A DNA stretch of 64,000 bases from Flammeovirgaceae bacterium 311 (GCA_000597885.1 CP004371.1:2310501-2374500); one strand, 5' to 3'; shown: positions 36,627-46,719, counted from the first letter of the stretch. Notes: a model not told the origin generated them from the letters alone. Made by a program: numbers and translations.

Positions 36627-37685
36627 CTAAGGTTTTGATTCCAGGATAATCTCGTTGTTGTTAACAGTTACCACCAGACCAAAAGATTCTGCAATTGCTT
36701 TTAGCAAAATCTTCGGATTATCCGAGGGAAATGTGCCCTGGAATTTTCTGGAAAGCAGTTCCTTGTTTTTTATATGCACCTGGTATCCGTAGTTGTCTTC
36801 TAAAACCTGGCTGATTTCTTCAATAGTCGATCCATCGAAAACCAGTTGCTGGTGTCTCCAGGATGTGAAATTTTCCGGTTTCACCATTTCTTTGGTTACC
36901 TCTCTGCCATCGTCAGATATTTCAGCAAGCTCGCCTGGTTTCATGATGTAGTCTTCACTACCTGCCTCTTCAAGATTAAGCCTTACTTTACCAGAATTAA
37001 GCACCACCCGGGTATGTCCCCTGCGGTTGTTTACGTTGAATTTTGTGCCCAGAACTTCCACGCCTATATTGTTGGAGTGTACAATGAATTTAGCGTTTCT
37101 TGCATTGGGCTTTTTACGGACGGAAAAAAAAGCTTCTCCTTCTATCCAGACTTCTCTAGCCTTTTCATCGCTCCAGTCTGCACTATAACTAAGGGTTGAG
37201 TTAGCATTTATGGTAACTTCCGAGCTATCGGGTAACATAATATGTTTTAGCTCACCATAAGCAGTGGTATAGGTAACATGGCTGTAAAGATTGTTATAAA
37301 CTAAATAGGCTACTGTTATTAATAAGAGCCCTATGAAAACAGCTGCTGCGCTATATAAAGGTTGGCGCTTAAAACTATGGATTTGGTGTTTGGAGGTTTC
37401 TATTCTGTACACCGGTAGCTGCTTTGCCTCCTCGGTATCCAGCTGTTGGCTAAGCTTTTCCCACATCTCCTCAGTTTTTGCCTCATACTTTTTAGCCTCT
37501 CCCATTTCTATTGAAAGTATGATATCACGAGCTGCTTCAATGATGCCACTCTTAGAAGGATTACTGGTTATCCAATTCCGGAGCTCAATATGTTTAGCGG
37601 CATCGGGCCTGATTACCCACTCCCTGAACTGGTCATCCAGCAGAAAATCTTCTACATTATATTTATTATAGTCTTTAGATTGCAT
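36627..37685 (-). CDS. FecR-family anti-sigma factor
   Basis: The 352-aa protein has a cytoplasmic N-terminal part (1-110) that would hold the sigma factor, one TM (about 113-130, AVFIGLLLITVAYLVY), and a periplasmic FecR domain (LPDSSEVTINANSTL, VWIEGEAFFSV, FNVNNRRGHTRVVLNSGKV). A C-terminal DUF4974-like domain follows (about 275-350). It relays the SusC STN signal to the sigma factor encoded at 38011-38604. Confidence 0.95.
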   Translation of the reverse strand: MQSKDYNKYNVEDFLLDDQFREWVIRPDAAKHIELRNWITSNPSKSGIIEAARDIILSIEMGEAKKYEAKTEEMWEKLSQQLDTEEAKQLPVYRIETSKHQIHSFKRQPLYSAAAVFIGLLLITVAYLVYNNLYSHVTYTTAYGELKHIMLPDSSEVTINANSTLSYSADWSDEKAREVWIEGEAFFSVRKKPNARNAKFIVHSNNIGVEVLGTKFNVNNRRGHTRVVLNSGKVRLNLEEAGSEDYIMKPGELAEISDDGREVTKEMVKPENFTSWRHQQLVFDGSTIEEISQVLEDNYGYQVHIKNKELLSRKFQGTFPSDNPKILLKAIAESFGLVVTVNNNEIILESKP

Positions 37686-38010
37686 GGTTGAGGTGTTTAG
37701 TTATTAAGAGCAGTGTAGTTAATTTTTGTAGCCCTCATTCTATAATTTTTTTTCGCATTACACAATTATTTGAGAAAGCAGCTTGTGAAATGGGATTTTC
37801 AGTGACAGTGCAGAGCAGAGTCTTAGATAGGAATAAATAAGGCAGACAGAGCTCCACCCCCTATATGAAGTAGCAGTGCCTGTTTGTTCAGTCTACAGCA
37901 GGCAACATTGAAACGGCATACGTAATAGTTAGCAGGAGGGCATTAAGTAGCCAAAAATGGATGCCGTAGAGGCCTGGAAATCTTAAATATTCTGGTTGTC
38001 TGCCCTTGGT
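37686..38010. other. Gap between the sigma and FecR genes
   Basis: No gene is seen in these 325 bases. The gap probably carries the FecR/susC promoter, but I cannot place boxes with confidence. Confidence 0.5.
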
Positions 38011-38604
38011 TTAGGAGGCAAGTGCTTTTCGAAGGCTTTGAAGACCTTTATAAACAAATTTTCGGGCAGTCTGATAGTTAACACACATGATGATCACTAT
38101 TTCCTGGTAAGACTTGTCCTGAAAATACTTTAGGTCTATGGCTTCTCTTTGTCTGGAGGGCAGCTGATTAATGGCATTTGTTAGTCTGTCATCACTTTCT
38201 GTTATAAGCTGTCTGGCTATTAGTTCCAGTTCGTGCGAGGGGGTAAACAGATCGGCAGAAGTGATAATGTTATCTATGGTGGATTGCCTGCGCTGAATAG
38301 TTTTATTTTTAAGAATTAACCTTCTTAATGATGTAACGAGATAATATTTAACACTACTTACGTCTGATAAATTTTCTTTACTCTTCCACAAATACAAAAA
38401 AAGCTCCTGGATACAGTCCTCTACAATGTCAGCATCATAATAAAACTTTAGCCCATATTGATATAGCACTGGTGTATAGGTCTTAAATAATATTTCAAAA
38501 GCTTTGCGATCCCCCTTCCTGAAATTTCTCCATAACTCAATCTCTCGCTCATTACTGGAGCTTTTTGATTTTCCATGGATCATATTTATGAGATTGAGTT
38601 TCAT
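38011..38604 (-). CDS. ECF RNA polymerase sigma factor
   Basis: The 197-aa protein has a sigma region 2 (about 27-95: FRKGDRKAFEILFKTYTPVLYQYG, VEDCIQELFLYLW) and a region 4 HTH (about 140-195: INQLPSRQREAIDLKYFQDKSYQEI). This is the FecI-like Bacteroidota type, paired with the FecR gene downstream. It should drive transcription of the whole minus-strand locus down to about 25.5 kb. Confidence 0.95.
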   Translation of the reverse strand: MKLNLINMIHGKSKSSSNEREIELWRNFRKGDRKAFEILFKTYTPVLYQYGLKFYYDADIVEDCIQELFLYLWKSKENLSDVSSVKYYLVTSLRRLILKNKTIQRRQSTIDNIITSADLFTPSHELELIARQLITESDDRLTNAINQLPSRQREAIDLKYFQDKSYQEIVIIMCVNYQTARKFVYKGLQSLRKALAS

Positions 38605-39214
38605 TAAGCATCAACAAATTTAGGAATATGTCTTACTGTGAATATTATAGAAGTTTACATCTTAGCGCATAAATGTTTCACAAGGAGTAATGAGGTAAGG
38701 GCTTAGCATAAATTACAAAAAAAAATTAACATCCTAGTTATTGCACAAAGTGTTTAAGTTTTCTGATAAGCTCGTCACAATCTTACATCTTCATTACTAT
38801 TCCAGCCACTATTGCCGTGACCTACAGATAAAACAGCGTATCAATGATCTCCCTCATCAGGTGATGCACTTATCATACTCGGCCTGGAAAAATTCAGGCA
38901 GTCCAGAGCATTGCTACACTAGTCAATCAACTTCATAACCTGATAAATTATGACTAGCACAACACAAAGAAGCTGAACTAAACTCAAAAACAAAATTTTT
39001 ATTCTCTTTTCAAAAACTAATTGAATAAAAAAGGTAGTGTATTAGATATAAAGCTGGCGTAGAGGGTATTTTACCGATGAGCCGCTGCCGAGACAGTGAC
39101 TGTCAGAACTCATAAGGAGCATGAGAACAAACGTAATGCCCAGGAGTTCTGCCCGTGCCATGAGCTAGGCATCACCACCGCTTCTTTTAACATCCGTGCC
39201 GGCTTCGTGCCTAG
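38605..39214. other. Gap between sigma gene and methyltransferase remnant
   Basis: Mostly AT-rich and without a gene. Around 39137-39200 a short stretch reads NAQEFCPCHELGITTASFNI. Its first residues recall the NAQEF start of related methyltransferases, so part of the lost 5' end of the gene at 39455 may lie here. Confidence 0.4.
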
Positions 39215-39454
39215 GACAAAACGCTGGCACCGCTCGCACCCTATCCTGACCCACAGAATTATAGAATTACACTTGAAGAGCTACACCAGTTAGAAATACA
39301 AGAACGCCTGCGTCTGCTCTTTACTGATCCCCTGGAACTGGATCCTAGTCGCCGTGCTGCTCGTGTAACCCGGAAGCTGGCTGAAAGACTGGCAAAGCTC
39401 GCTGCCTCCCTGGAAGCTGCTGGCCACCAGCCTGAGCAGGTTGCTGGCTTCCTG

Positions 39455-42193
39455 ATGCGCTGCCTCTTTACCATGTTTGCCGAAGATGTGCAGCTACTGC
39501 CCGACAACTCCTTTACCCGCCTGTTGCAGGATTACCGCCAGAACATCAAGTACTTTCCTGATGCACTAAAAGCACTCTGGCGAAGCATGGATAAAGGTGG
39601 TTTCGATCCGGCACTACGCACTAATATTCCTCAATTCAACGGTTATCTCTTTAAAAACCCGGAGGCGCTGCCCGTTACCGAAGCACAACTAGACCTGCTC
39701 ATACAGGCAGCCGAAGCTGGTTGGGCCGATGTGGAACCTGCTATCTTTGGCACCCTGCTGGAGCGAGCACTACAACCACGCGAACGCCACAAGCTGGGTG
39801 CTCATTATACACCGCGTGCCTATGTAGAGCGCCTGGTAATGCCAACCGTAATAGAACCGCTGCGCGAAGAATGGGAAGCAGCCCGCACCGCCTCCGCTAT
39901 TCTGGAAGATAAAGGTGACGAATCAGGTGCTCGTAAAGAAATAGAATCTTTCCACCGCCGCCTATGCTCTGTACGGGTGCTTGATCCCGTACAGAGCATA
40001 GGCGGCAACTTCCTCTATGTGACCCTGGAGCATCTTAAAAGGCTGGAGGGTGAAGTATTAGAGTACCTGGAGCATTTCCCTGGCCAGCTGGGCCTCGACA
40101 TGACAGGCGGCTACACCGTGACGCCCCAGCAGCTCCTGGGCCTGGAGGTAAACCCTCGCGCTGCCGCCATTGCCGATGTGGTACTCTGGATTGGATATTT
40201 ACAGTGGCACTTCCGCGCCCATGGCAATGCTAACCGTTTGGGAAATCCCATCCTACGCGAATATGGGAATATCAAACAGCAAGATGCAGTGCTAAGCTAC
40301 AGTGAAAAAGTAGCCCGCTTGGACAGCAATGGACAGTCTGTTACCCGCTGGGACGGCCACAGTACTAAACTCCACCCCGTTACTGGACAGGAGGTACCTG
40401 ACGAAAGTGCACGAACAATTGTGTACGATTACCTTAATCCTAAACCTGCCACTTGGCCAATAACCGATTTTATTGTGGGAAACCCACCGTTTATTGGTGA
40501 AGGGAGTAGAATGAGAGAAGCCTTGGGAGATGGTTATGTTGAAGCTCTGCGTATGGCTTACAAGAGTTTACCAGAAGGTATAGACTTAGTCATGTATTGG
40601 TGGGATAAGGCTGCCAGCATCTTAAGAAGTAATGAAGTAGAGCGATTTGGCTTTATCACGACGAATAGTATCAAGCAAACAATGAATCGTCGAATTATGC
40701 AAAGCCACATTACTGATTCCAATAGCTTATCAATAGTATTTGCTGTTCCTGATCACCCTTGGGTTGATAGTGCAGATGGAGCAGCAGTACGAATCTCCTT
40801 AACTATAGGTGAGAAAGGTGAAAAGCATGGTAGGTTACTCACCGTAATTTCCGAATCTAGTTCTGATGAATTAGGTAAACAAGTTGTATTATCTGAAAAG
40901 GTAGGCAAAATACTAGCAGACTTAACAATTGGTGCTGATGTAGCGTCAAGCGTACCACTGCAAGCATCAAAGGATTTACATTCAAACGGAATGATGATAA
41001 ATGGAGCAGGATTCATATTGAATCAAGAAATAGCCACTCGCTTAGGGATAGAAGTAAAAGAAGCTATTGATCAAGTAATAAAACCTTATGCGAACGGGAA
41101 AGACATTGTACAAAATTCACGTAATGCTTTAATAATTGATCTTTGTGGCCTTGATATTAAAGATGTAAGAGTTAAATATCCTAGTGTTTACCAGCACATC
41201 TTAGAGAATGTAAAACCTGAGCGTGACGCAAAAAAGGATGCCTCATTTAGAGAAAATTGGTGGTTGTTCGGACGAACCAGACCAATGCTTAGAATGGCCC
41301 TTGAAGGTCTTGATAAATATATTGTAACTCCAGAAACTTCTAAGTACAGATTCTTCACCTTCTTTGATAGCAAAGTAATTCCTGATCACATGCTAATTGC
41401 TTTTGCTCTTGATGATCCATATTTTCTGCGTGTTCTTTCTTCAAGCATACATCAAATATGGTCTCTTGCTGCTGGAGGTGATTTGGGCGGAAATACGCCG
41501 AGGTACAACAAATCACGTTGTTTTGACCCTTTCCCATTTCCTGCCGCTACAGAAACGCAGCAGTCGACAATTCGAAGTATTGCCGAGCAGCTGGACACTC
41601 ATCGCAAGCAACGACAATCGCTATATCCTTCATTAACTATCACCGATATTTACAACGTGCTGGAGAAACTTAAGGCTGGGGAGATGCTTAGTGCAAAAGA
41701 GCATAAAGTACATGAGCTAGGACTGGTTAGTATTCTGCTGCAGCTGCATCAAGAGTTGGATACTGCCGTTTCCGCTGCTTATGGATGGCCTGCTGATCTG
41801 CCCGAAGAAGAAATACTGGAGAGGTTAGTGGCTCTGAACAAAGAACGTGTAGCAGAAGAAGAAAAAGGGCATATCCGCTGGCTACGCCCCGAGTACCAAA
41901 ACCCACAGGGCACTCAAGCCAGTGTAGATTTACCTACCAAAACCAAAGCTACCAAAGCCACTGCGAAAGAAGTGCTGGCCTGGCCTAAAACACTGGCCGA
42001 GCAGGCACAGGCTGTTCAACGTGCACTGCAGCTGCATGAACGTCCTGCCACTGCAGAAGACCTGGCCCAGCAGTTTAAACCAGCAGGCAAGGCCCAGCAG
42101 CCCCAGCGCCTCCAACAGATTGATAGCCTACTACAAACTCTTCATGGCCTAGGCTTACTTAGAAAAACAGAGCACGAGCAGTATGTGAAGTAA
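39455..42193 (+). CDS. Class I DNA methyltransferase (Eco57I/MmeI-like), truncated and with disrupted motif I
   Basis: The open frame extends upstream in phase to about 39215 without a start (LEELHQLEIQERLRLLFTDP is family-like), so the 5' end is lost and ATG 39455 is probably not original. Landmarks: [17 protein letters not shown], motif [12 protein letters not shown], a target-recognition-like middle (about 450-700), a helical C-terminus and a final winged-helix-like segment. Motif I should read DPACGSGNF; here it is [10 protein letters not shown]. The change lies exactly in one arm of a perfect 21-bp inverted repeat (39957-40006). SAM binding is therefore doubtful. The central ~1.1 kb is much more AT-rich than both ends. 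The family includes type IIG/IIL restriction-modification and BREX/DISARM methylases; the system here is unresolved. Confidence 0.85.
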   Translation: MRCLFTMFAEDVQLLPDNSFTRLLQDYRQNIKYFPDALKALWRSMDKGGFDPALRTNIPQFNGYLFKNPEALPVTEAQLDLLIQAAEAGWADVEPAIFGTLLERALQPRERHKLGAHYTPRAYVERLVMPTVIEPLREEWEAARTASAILEDKGDESGARKEIESFHRRLCSVRVLDPVQSIGGNFLYVTLEHLKRLEGEVLEYLEHFPGQLGLDMTGGYTVTPQQLLGLEVNPRAAAIADVVLWIGYLQWHFRAHGNANRLGNPILREYGNIKQQDAVLSYSEKVARLDSNGQSVTRWDGHSTKLHPVTGQEVPDESARTIVYDYLNPKPATWPITDFIVGNPPFIGEGSRMREALGDGYVEALRMAYKSLPEGIDLVMYWWDKAASILRSNEVERFGFITTNSIKQTMNRRIMQSHITDSNSLSIVFAVPDHPWVDSADGAAVRISLTIGEKGEKHGRLLTVISESSSDELGKQVVLSEKVGKILADLTIGADVASSVPLQASKDLHSNGMMINGAGFILNQEIATRLGIEVKEAIDQVIKPYANGKDIVQNSRNALIIDLCGLDIKDVRVKYPSVYQHILENVKPERDAKKDASFRENWWLFGRTRPMLRMALEGLDKYIVTPETSKYRFFTFFDSKVIPDHMLIAFALDDPYFLRVLSSSIHQIWSLAAGGDLGGNTPRYNKSRCFDPFPFPAATETQQSTIRSIAEQLDTHRKQRQSLYPSLTITDIYNVLEKLKAGEMLSAKEHKVHELGLVSILLQLHQELDTAVSAAYGWPADLPEEEILERLVALNKERVAEEEKGHIRWLRPEYQNPQGTQASVDLPTKTKATKATAKEVLAWPKTLAEQAQAVQRALQLHERPATAEDLAQQFKPAGKAQQPQRLQQIDSLLQTLHGLGLLRKTEHEQYVK
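39957..40006. repeat. Perfect 21-bp inverted repeat inside the methyltransferase
   Basis: Arms 39957-39977 and 39986-40006 are exact reverse complements around the 8-nt loop TGCTTGAT. The right arm covers the codons that should encode ACGSG of motif I. A perfect palindrome in coding DNA at this place suggests a template-switch (quasipalindrome correction) event. Confidence 0.95.
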
Positions 42194-42202
42194 CTATCAT
42201 AA

Positions 42203-42244
42203 TGGGACTGAAGGCCGTTTATCATCAAATGGACTTTAGTCCCA
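42203..42244. terminator. Bidirectional hairpin between convergent genes
   Basis: TGGGACTGAAGGCC pairs with GGACTTTAGTCCCA (two mismatches) between the methyltransferase stop and the convergent Toprim-gene stop. There is no long T run, so this is a moderate terminator candidate. Confidence 0.55.
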
Positions 42245-42245
42245 C

Positions 42246-43301
42246 TTATACATAATCCTCATAATTTATATCCCATGAGGCAGGGTATCCATTATTAACT
42301 ATTGCTGCCTTCCCTGTTGAATCCTCTTGACAGTACGTATCCGATTCAGCAGCATTTTCATTAACTTGAAACTGTTGTACTGAAAATCGAACAAGATAAT
42401 CAGCAATGTCTAGCCCTTTTTGTTTATCATGATCAGTAGCAATCCTTTCAAGTAGGTCAACTACTTTGAAGTCCCCAATCTCGGAACAATTTTCCGCCAC
42501 ACGTGACCAGTCCTGATATGCACCAAGATCAGGAAATAGAAATACTCTTCTACCCTTCAAAGGCATACATCTTTCTACGCTTAAGTTTTTCTGACTTCCT
42601 GATGCCAGCCAATTAAACTGTGGCAAATAAATACTAGCGATGATAGCTGTTTTTTCACTTTCGACAACAGCAACAGGCTTTTCTGGATGTAGAGACAACA
42701 GGTGCTCCCCGAAAAAACACTGTTCAAGCACGTAATCATCAAGCTTAAGCACCTTATGGACCCATGTAATGTGATCGAACGGTTTCTTCACCCTGCCGCC
42801 GGTAATAGGATCGTAGAGCATAATCTTTCCAGTGCGAATTTTACCCTGTTTGTCGACCTGCCAAAAAACCGTAGCCCCAGGCCAGTGAGCAGATGTCCCG
42901 ATAAAATAAGTCTGGAGTAGTTTCAGTACAGCTTCAGTCTCAAAAATGCGCTGCAGGTACTTTAAAAAGTAGTTCCTCTCATAATATTGCTGACTCTTTA
43001 TAAATACATCATCAGGTATCTGCGAACATTGCTTCTCTTTTATAATTGCACGAGGCTTCCTTAATTTTGCTGACCTTGAGGCTTTTCCTCCTTCAACCAC
43101 TGCCTTTCTTGTAAAACCGTCTGTATAGGGGTTAAGCCAGTATCCACAGTTATTCAGACGCTCGCATTTACCATACTCAAATGGTAGATATTCACCAGTT
43201 AATATATCAATGTAGCGTGTGTATTTTCTTGCTTTATTACACTGAGGGCAGGTGTAGCGGCTTTTAGGCCCGTTATATTGCTCAAATTTGTATTGATACA
43301 T
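42246..43301 (-). CDS. Mobile-element Toprim/DUF6371-like protein
   Basis: ATG 43301 (MYQYKFEQYNG) gives 351 aa. The longer frame to 43412 adds an unlikely leader. A zinc ribbon (YTCPQCNKARKYT with a second pair CERLNNC) is followed by a Toprim-like region: VVESEKTAIIASI, WLASGSQKNLS and VFLFPDLGAYQDW carry the Glu and Asp. Such proteins accompany primases in Bacteroidota integrative elements. It lies downstream of the P4-type primase. Confidence 0.75.
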   Translation of the reverse strand: MYQYKFEQYNGPKSRYTCPQCNKARKYTRYIDILTGEYLPFEYGKCERLNNCGYWLNPYTDGFTRKAVVEGGKASRSAKLRKPRAIIKEKQCSQIPDDVFIKSQQYYERNYFLKYLQRIFETEAVLKLLQTYFIGTSAHWPGATVFWQVDKQGKIRTGKIMLYDPITGGRVKKPFDHITWVHKVLKLDDYVLEQCFFGEHLLSLHPEKPVAVVESEKTAIIASIYLPQFNWLASGSQKNLSVERCMPLKGRRVFLFPDLGAYQDWSRVAENCSEIGDFKVVDLLERIATDHDKQKGLDIADYLVRFSVQQFQVNENAAESDTYCQEDSTGKAAIVNNGYPASWDINYEDYV

Positions 43302-43419
43302 ACCGTAAAAAAACAAAGTTTTGTTTTGGCCTGCACTTTTTGCACTTTTTTCACTAGGAGACTGCGAAATGCTTCGACAATGAAAAAAGTGCAAAAAGTG
43401 TAAGCGATTCAAAACCTTT

Positions 43420-44943
43420 TTATTCAGGTTTGCTCAAGAATACCGCATAGCTCTTGCTGGTTCTAGTAACCGCAATACCTGCGCTCTCTAGCCTTTTGCG
43501 CAATTTCGATTTACTTACAGGCAAATAGCCATCATCTAAACAGTATTGCTTGTACACCATATATAGGTCCTTTATTAGTATCGTTGAAGACAGACTTTTG
43601 CTATACTGATTTTCTTCAAGGAACATTTGTACACTGTCGCTTTGCTGGCGATAATCGTTCACCAAGTTGTCTATTATTGGGCTATGGGTAAAAGCCTTTT
43701 TACTTAGCAACCGATATAAGCCTTCTAAGGCCAAATTGAAAATTCCTGAAAGCTCCTTTTCTATTATCTTCTTTGCTAACTCTTTGTCCTGCTCCCCCTC
43801 TGGAATAGTAACGTTGAAAGGTATAATTAAAAATCTACGGTAATAGGCGTTGGTATGCTCAACCTCCTTGGGCAGCTCATTGCAGTTGAAGATCAGTTTG
43901 GCATAACGAAACAGTGTAAAAGGCTGCCCATAGGGCAAACGTGCTTCTACAGGTTCGCCTGATGCTAACTGTTTAAATATGCTGGACTCCAACTTACCAT
44001 TGATTTCACTCCCATAATTAACTAGTATATTTTCCAGCTTTGCCCTGGAGTAGCTATTGTCATTGGTTAAGCTTTGCAGGGAATAGCATGATATATTCTC
44101 TGGCCCCAGAAGCGCATTGACTATTTCAAAAAATACGGATTTACCATTAGCCCCGGAGCCATAAAGCAATAGAACCTTTTCGAGCTTAAGCGTGCCTGGC
44201 GTGACAAACACATAACCCAAATATTCCAGCAGGATATCCTGCAGCGCTTTATCTGGGAGTACTTTATTTAAATACGCTTCAAATAAAGGTGCCTTTGCCA
44301 GTGGATCATAAAAGAATGGCAGCTGGTACGTCAAGAAATCAGTTGCTCTAAAACTACGCAACTTTGTACGCTTATCTGTTATCTCAAAAGTACCGTTCTG
44401 AAGGTTAACTAATACTTTGCTTTCACATATAATGGGGACATGCATATGGGCAGATGAAAAAAATTGTTTTACCAAAGCATCCTTCTCCAGGTAGTGACGA
44501 GCCTGGTATTTATCCATTCCCATTTTCTCACCAGCTTCACCTAGGAAGCTCATAAGCAGGCCATCTTCAATCATGCTCCAGAAGGAACCATTATAAAGAT
44601 AAACAGTATCATTATGGCGGCAAAGCCCCCAGTTGTTCTGCTTTGCCAGCTTAAGTACCTCCTCGATGGTTATTACATGGTAATGCTTTCTGGTCAGTTT
44701 ATCATCCTCACCTAAACCAGCCTTTTCTCTGTAATCAAGAGGCTCTATTTGCTCTAGTAAAGCTTTGAGCAACTCTTCATGTTTCTTAGGCTTCTCTGTC
44801 TTCTTAGGATTATCTTCATTAGTTAGTTTTCCTGCTTTACGGAGCACTTGAAGTAGCTGCTCCTTAGCTGCTAAATCTGGTTGTATTTTATTATCTTTGG
44901 GTAAAGCAGAACTGTTGTTAGGGGTGTAGCTATGTTGGCTCAT
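43420..44943 (-). CDS. P4-type phage/plasmid primase-helicase
   Basis: The 507-aa protein has a D5-N-like region (about 110-230) and a superfamily 3 helicase with Walker A LLLYGSGANGKSVFF near 275, NILVNYGSEINGKLES, RLPYGQPF, and sensor LIFNCNELPKEVEHT with the arginine finger YYRRFLIIPF. It replicates or primes the excised element. It overlaps the HTH gene by 4 bp (ATGA), so the two are coupled. Confidence 0.9.
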   Translation of the reverse strand: MSQHSYTPNNSSALPKDNKIQPDLAAKEQLLQVLRKAGKLTNEDNPKKTEKPKKHEELLKALLEQIEPLDYREKAGLGEDDKLTRKHYHVITIEEVLKLAKQNNWGLCRHNDTVYLYNGSFWSMIEDGLLMSFLGEAGEKMGMDKYQARHYLEKDALVKQFFSSAHMHVPIICESKVLVNLQNGTFEITDKRTKLRSFRATDFLTYQLPFFYDPLAKAPLFEAYLNKVLPDKALQDILLEYLGYVFVTPGTLKLEKVLLLYGSGANGKSVFFEIVNALLGPENISCYSLQSLTNDNSYSRAKLENILVNYGSEINGKLESSIFKQLASGEPVEARLPYGQPFTLFRYAKLIFNCNELPKEVEHTNAYYRRFLIIPFNVTIPEGEQDKELAKKIIEKELSGIFNLALEGLYRLLSKKAFTHSPIIDNLVNDYRQQSDSVQMFLEENQYSKSLSSTILIKDLYMVYKQYCLDDGYLPVSKSKLRKRLESAGIAVTRTSKSYAVFLSKPE

Positions 44944-45230
44944 AACTCACCCCTTTTTCTATTTATACAGCGCTCAACATCTTCACGTTTAAAGAGCGTT
45001 TTACGTCCTACCTTATCATAAGATAGCTTTCCTCGCTTCATCAGGTTGTGAATGGTCCCTAAGGAAATCTTATACTCATCACAAACCTGCTTGCGAGTTA
45101 AACGCTCATGATCGTTTTGGTTTTTCACCTTAACGCTCAAAGGATTCTCATGGAAATACTTTGCAAGTTCCTCTTTTAACATGGCCCTTAGCTCGGGCGC
45201 TGTCAGTGATGTAAAAATCTGTTTGTCCAT
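44940..45230 (-). CDS. HTH DNA-binding protein, excisionase/MerR-like
   Basis: The 96-aa protein has an HTH_17 pattern: LTRKQVCDEYKISLGTIHNLMKRGKL followed by VGRKTLFKREDVERCI. Such proteins act as excisionases or repressors in integrative elements. Two identical palindromes lie just upstream (45286 and 45309) and may be its operators. Confidence 0.87.
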   Translation of the reverse strand: MDKQIFTSLTAPELRAMLKEELAKYFHENPLSVKVKNQNDHERLTRKQVCDEYKISLGTIHNLMKRGKLSYDKVGRKTLFKREDVERCINRKRGEL

Positions 45231-45285
45231 GGTGTGCTATTTTGAATACACACAAATGAACTGAAGTTTTCAGGAGATGATATGC

Positions 45286-45322
45286 TGTACCCGGGTACAA
45301 AATAGGGCTGTACCCGGGTACA
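45286..45322. promoter_or_regulatory. Two identical 14-bp palindromes upstream of the HTH gene
   Basis: TGTACCCGGGTACA occurs at 45286-45299 and 45309-45322, 23 bp apart (about two helical turns). The spacing suggests cooperative binding by a dimeric regulator. The core GGGTACA also recurs in the GGGGTACACA boxes at both putative element ends. Confidence 0.75.
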
Positions 45323-45324
45323 AT

Positions 45325-46719
45325 TTATTTTCTACTCTTTATGAAACTCCTTAGAAACTTTTGAGCTGATGGATATTGATCCAACGCCTGCCAAACATCC
45401 TCTAATAATCTTATTTGAACTTTAGTTAGTTTCGCTCTATTTACCAATTTCACTGCATTGTGGTAAGCATTCTTGTGAAGCTTAGAAAAATTTTCATTTA
45501 ATTCATCTGTTTCTGGAGAATACGTTTGAAATGACTTCCCATACTTCCCTCCTGTGTTTGTGCGATCAACAATCATATTAGCCTGTTCTAGAAACAAGTA
45601 ACATATCGCCAACTTGTATTTAGAAAGTCTTTTAGCTGCTCCCTCATAAAATTTGGGCATACCTGATAAGCATTCAAGTAAGGTTTTTTCTTCAACACCA
45701 TCTTCACCCTTTGCTAAGAATTCATCATGGGTAACGCTTGGCATCAAGTCTTTTCTACCAATAGATGCTTCGCAATTATTAACTGATGTGCCTGAATTTT
45801 GCATTGAGCTCATCAAGGGGAGCACCTCATCAAAGTACATCTTCTCATTTTCCAACCATTCATTTAATAGCTTTATATATTTCCCTTCTTTTTTAGAAAA
45901 ATCTCCAATCAAAGCACTCTGCTTTATCCGGTGATTTTCATTGATAATCGTAAGCTGGTGTTTATACACTTCAGGCAAAACACCTTTTTCAACCAACTTT
46001 TCAGGATGAGATCTTTTTAACAACAACTTTGTGATATAAACTAAACTGTTTATCAGGCTGATCTCTGTATGCATTACTGGCAAATCCTCTTTTAAGTACT
46101 TATTGTACCTAAATTCCTTTAATAGAGCCGGTGTATTCACAAAAAAAACATACTCTTCCTTAAAATATTTTAAACTAAATGGAAAGATGTCAAGCCATTT
46201 TTTATAAGTTAAATACAAGTGATTGATGCGAATTTTTCCACCATCTTCTTTCTTATAACTTCTGCTTTCAATAAAGCCAACTAACTTTTCTAATTTACTA
46301 AGAGTCACACCTTTAACATAGCGTAAATCTTTATCCCTCAAGAAGAGCTCTATCCAATACATGTATTTCTCTGCACCTACTGGATTACCATAACCCTTTG
46401 TAAACTGTCCGAAGCTAAAAAAATTTGCTAGGATGTAATCAGTAATATCGTCATACCAACTTACTGTATCAATTGATTCTAAAATATGATACTCAGTATA
46501 AGCGACTTGCCTTACAACCTTCATCACAACATCTTCATAATGCTTTTTATCAAACCATGAAGCTTTGAGCAGTCGCTTATGATATTTACAACAGTTAGGA
46601 AATTTTCTAAACCATCCTTCTACGTCTTTGAAGACTTGTTTATGATGTTCACAACAATCAGGTAAAGGGACACTAGATTGTTCATCAGTAGCCCCGGGAA
46701 ACCCCTTTGGTGGTAACAT
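45325..46719 (-). CDS. Hypothetical mobile-element protein, 5' end cut off by IS630
   Basis: The frame now starts at ATG 46719 (464 aa) but is open upstream to the IS edge. With the IS removed (TA target restored), the frame joins in phase to an ATG at 48048. This gives about 509 aa. A duplicated motif is visible near the start: CCEHHKQVFKDVEGWF and CCKYHKRLLKA. The rest is helical and basic, with no recognised domain. It ends 3 bp from the second operator palindrome. Confidence 0.65.
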   Translation of the reverse strand: MLPPKGFPGATDEQSSVPLPDCCEHHKQVFKDVEGWFRKFPNCCKYHKRLLKASWFDKKHYEDVVMKVVRQVAYTEYHILESIDTVSWYDDITDYILANFFSFGQFTKGYGNPVGAEKYMYWIELFLRDKDLRYVKGVTLSKLEKLVGFIESRSYKKEDGGKIRINHLYLTYKKWLDIFPFSLKYFKEEYVFFVNTPALLKEFRYNKYLKEDLPVMHTEISLINSLVYITKLLLKRSHPEKLVEKGVLPEVYKHQLTIINENHRIKQSALIGDFSKKEGKYIKLLNEWLENEKMYFDEVLPLMSSMQNSGTSVNNCEASIGRKDLMPSVTHDEFLAKGEDGVEEKTLLECLSGMPKFYEGAAKRLSKYKLAICYLFLEQANMIVDRTNTGGKYGKSFQTYSPETDELNENFSKLHKNAYHNAVKLVNRAKLTKVQIRLLEDVWQALDQYPSAQKFLRSFIKSRK

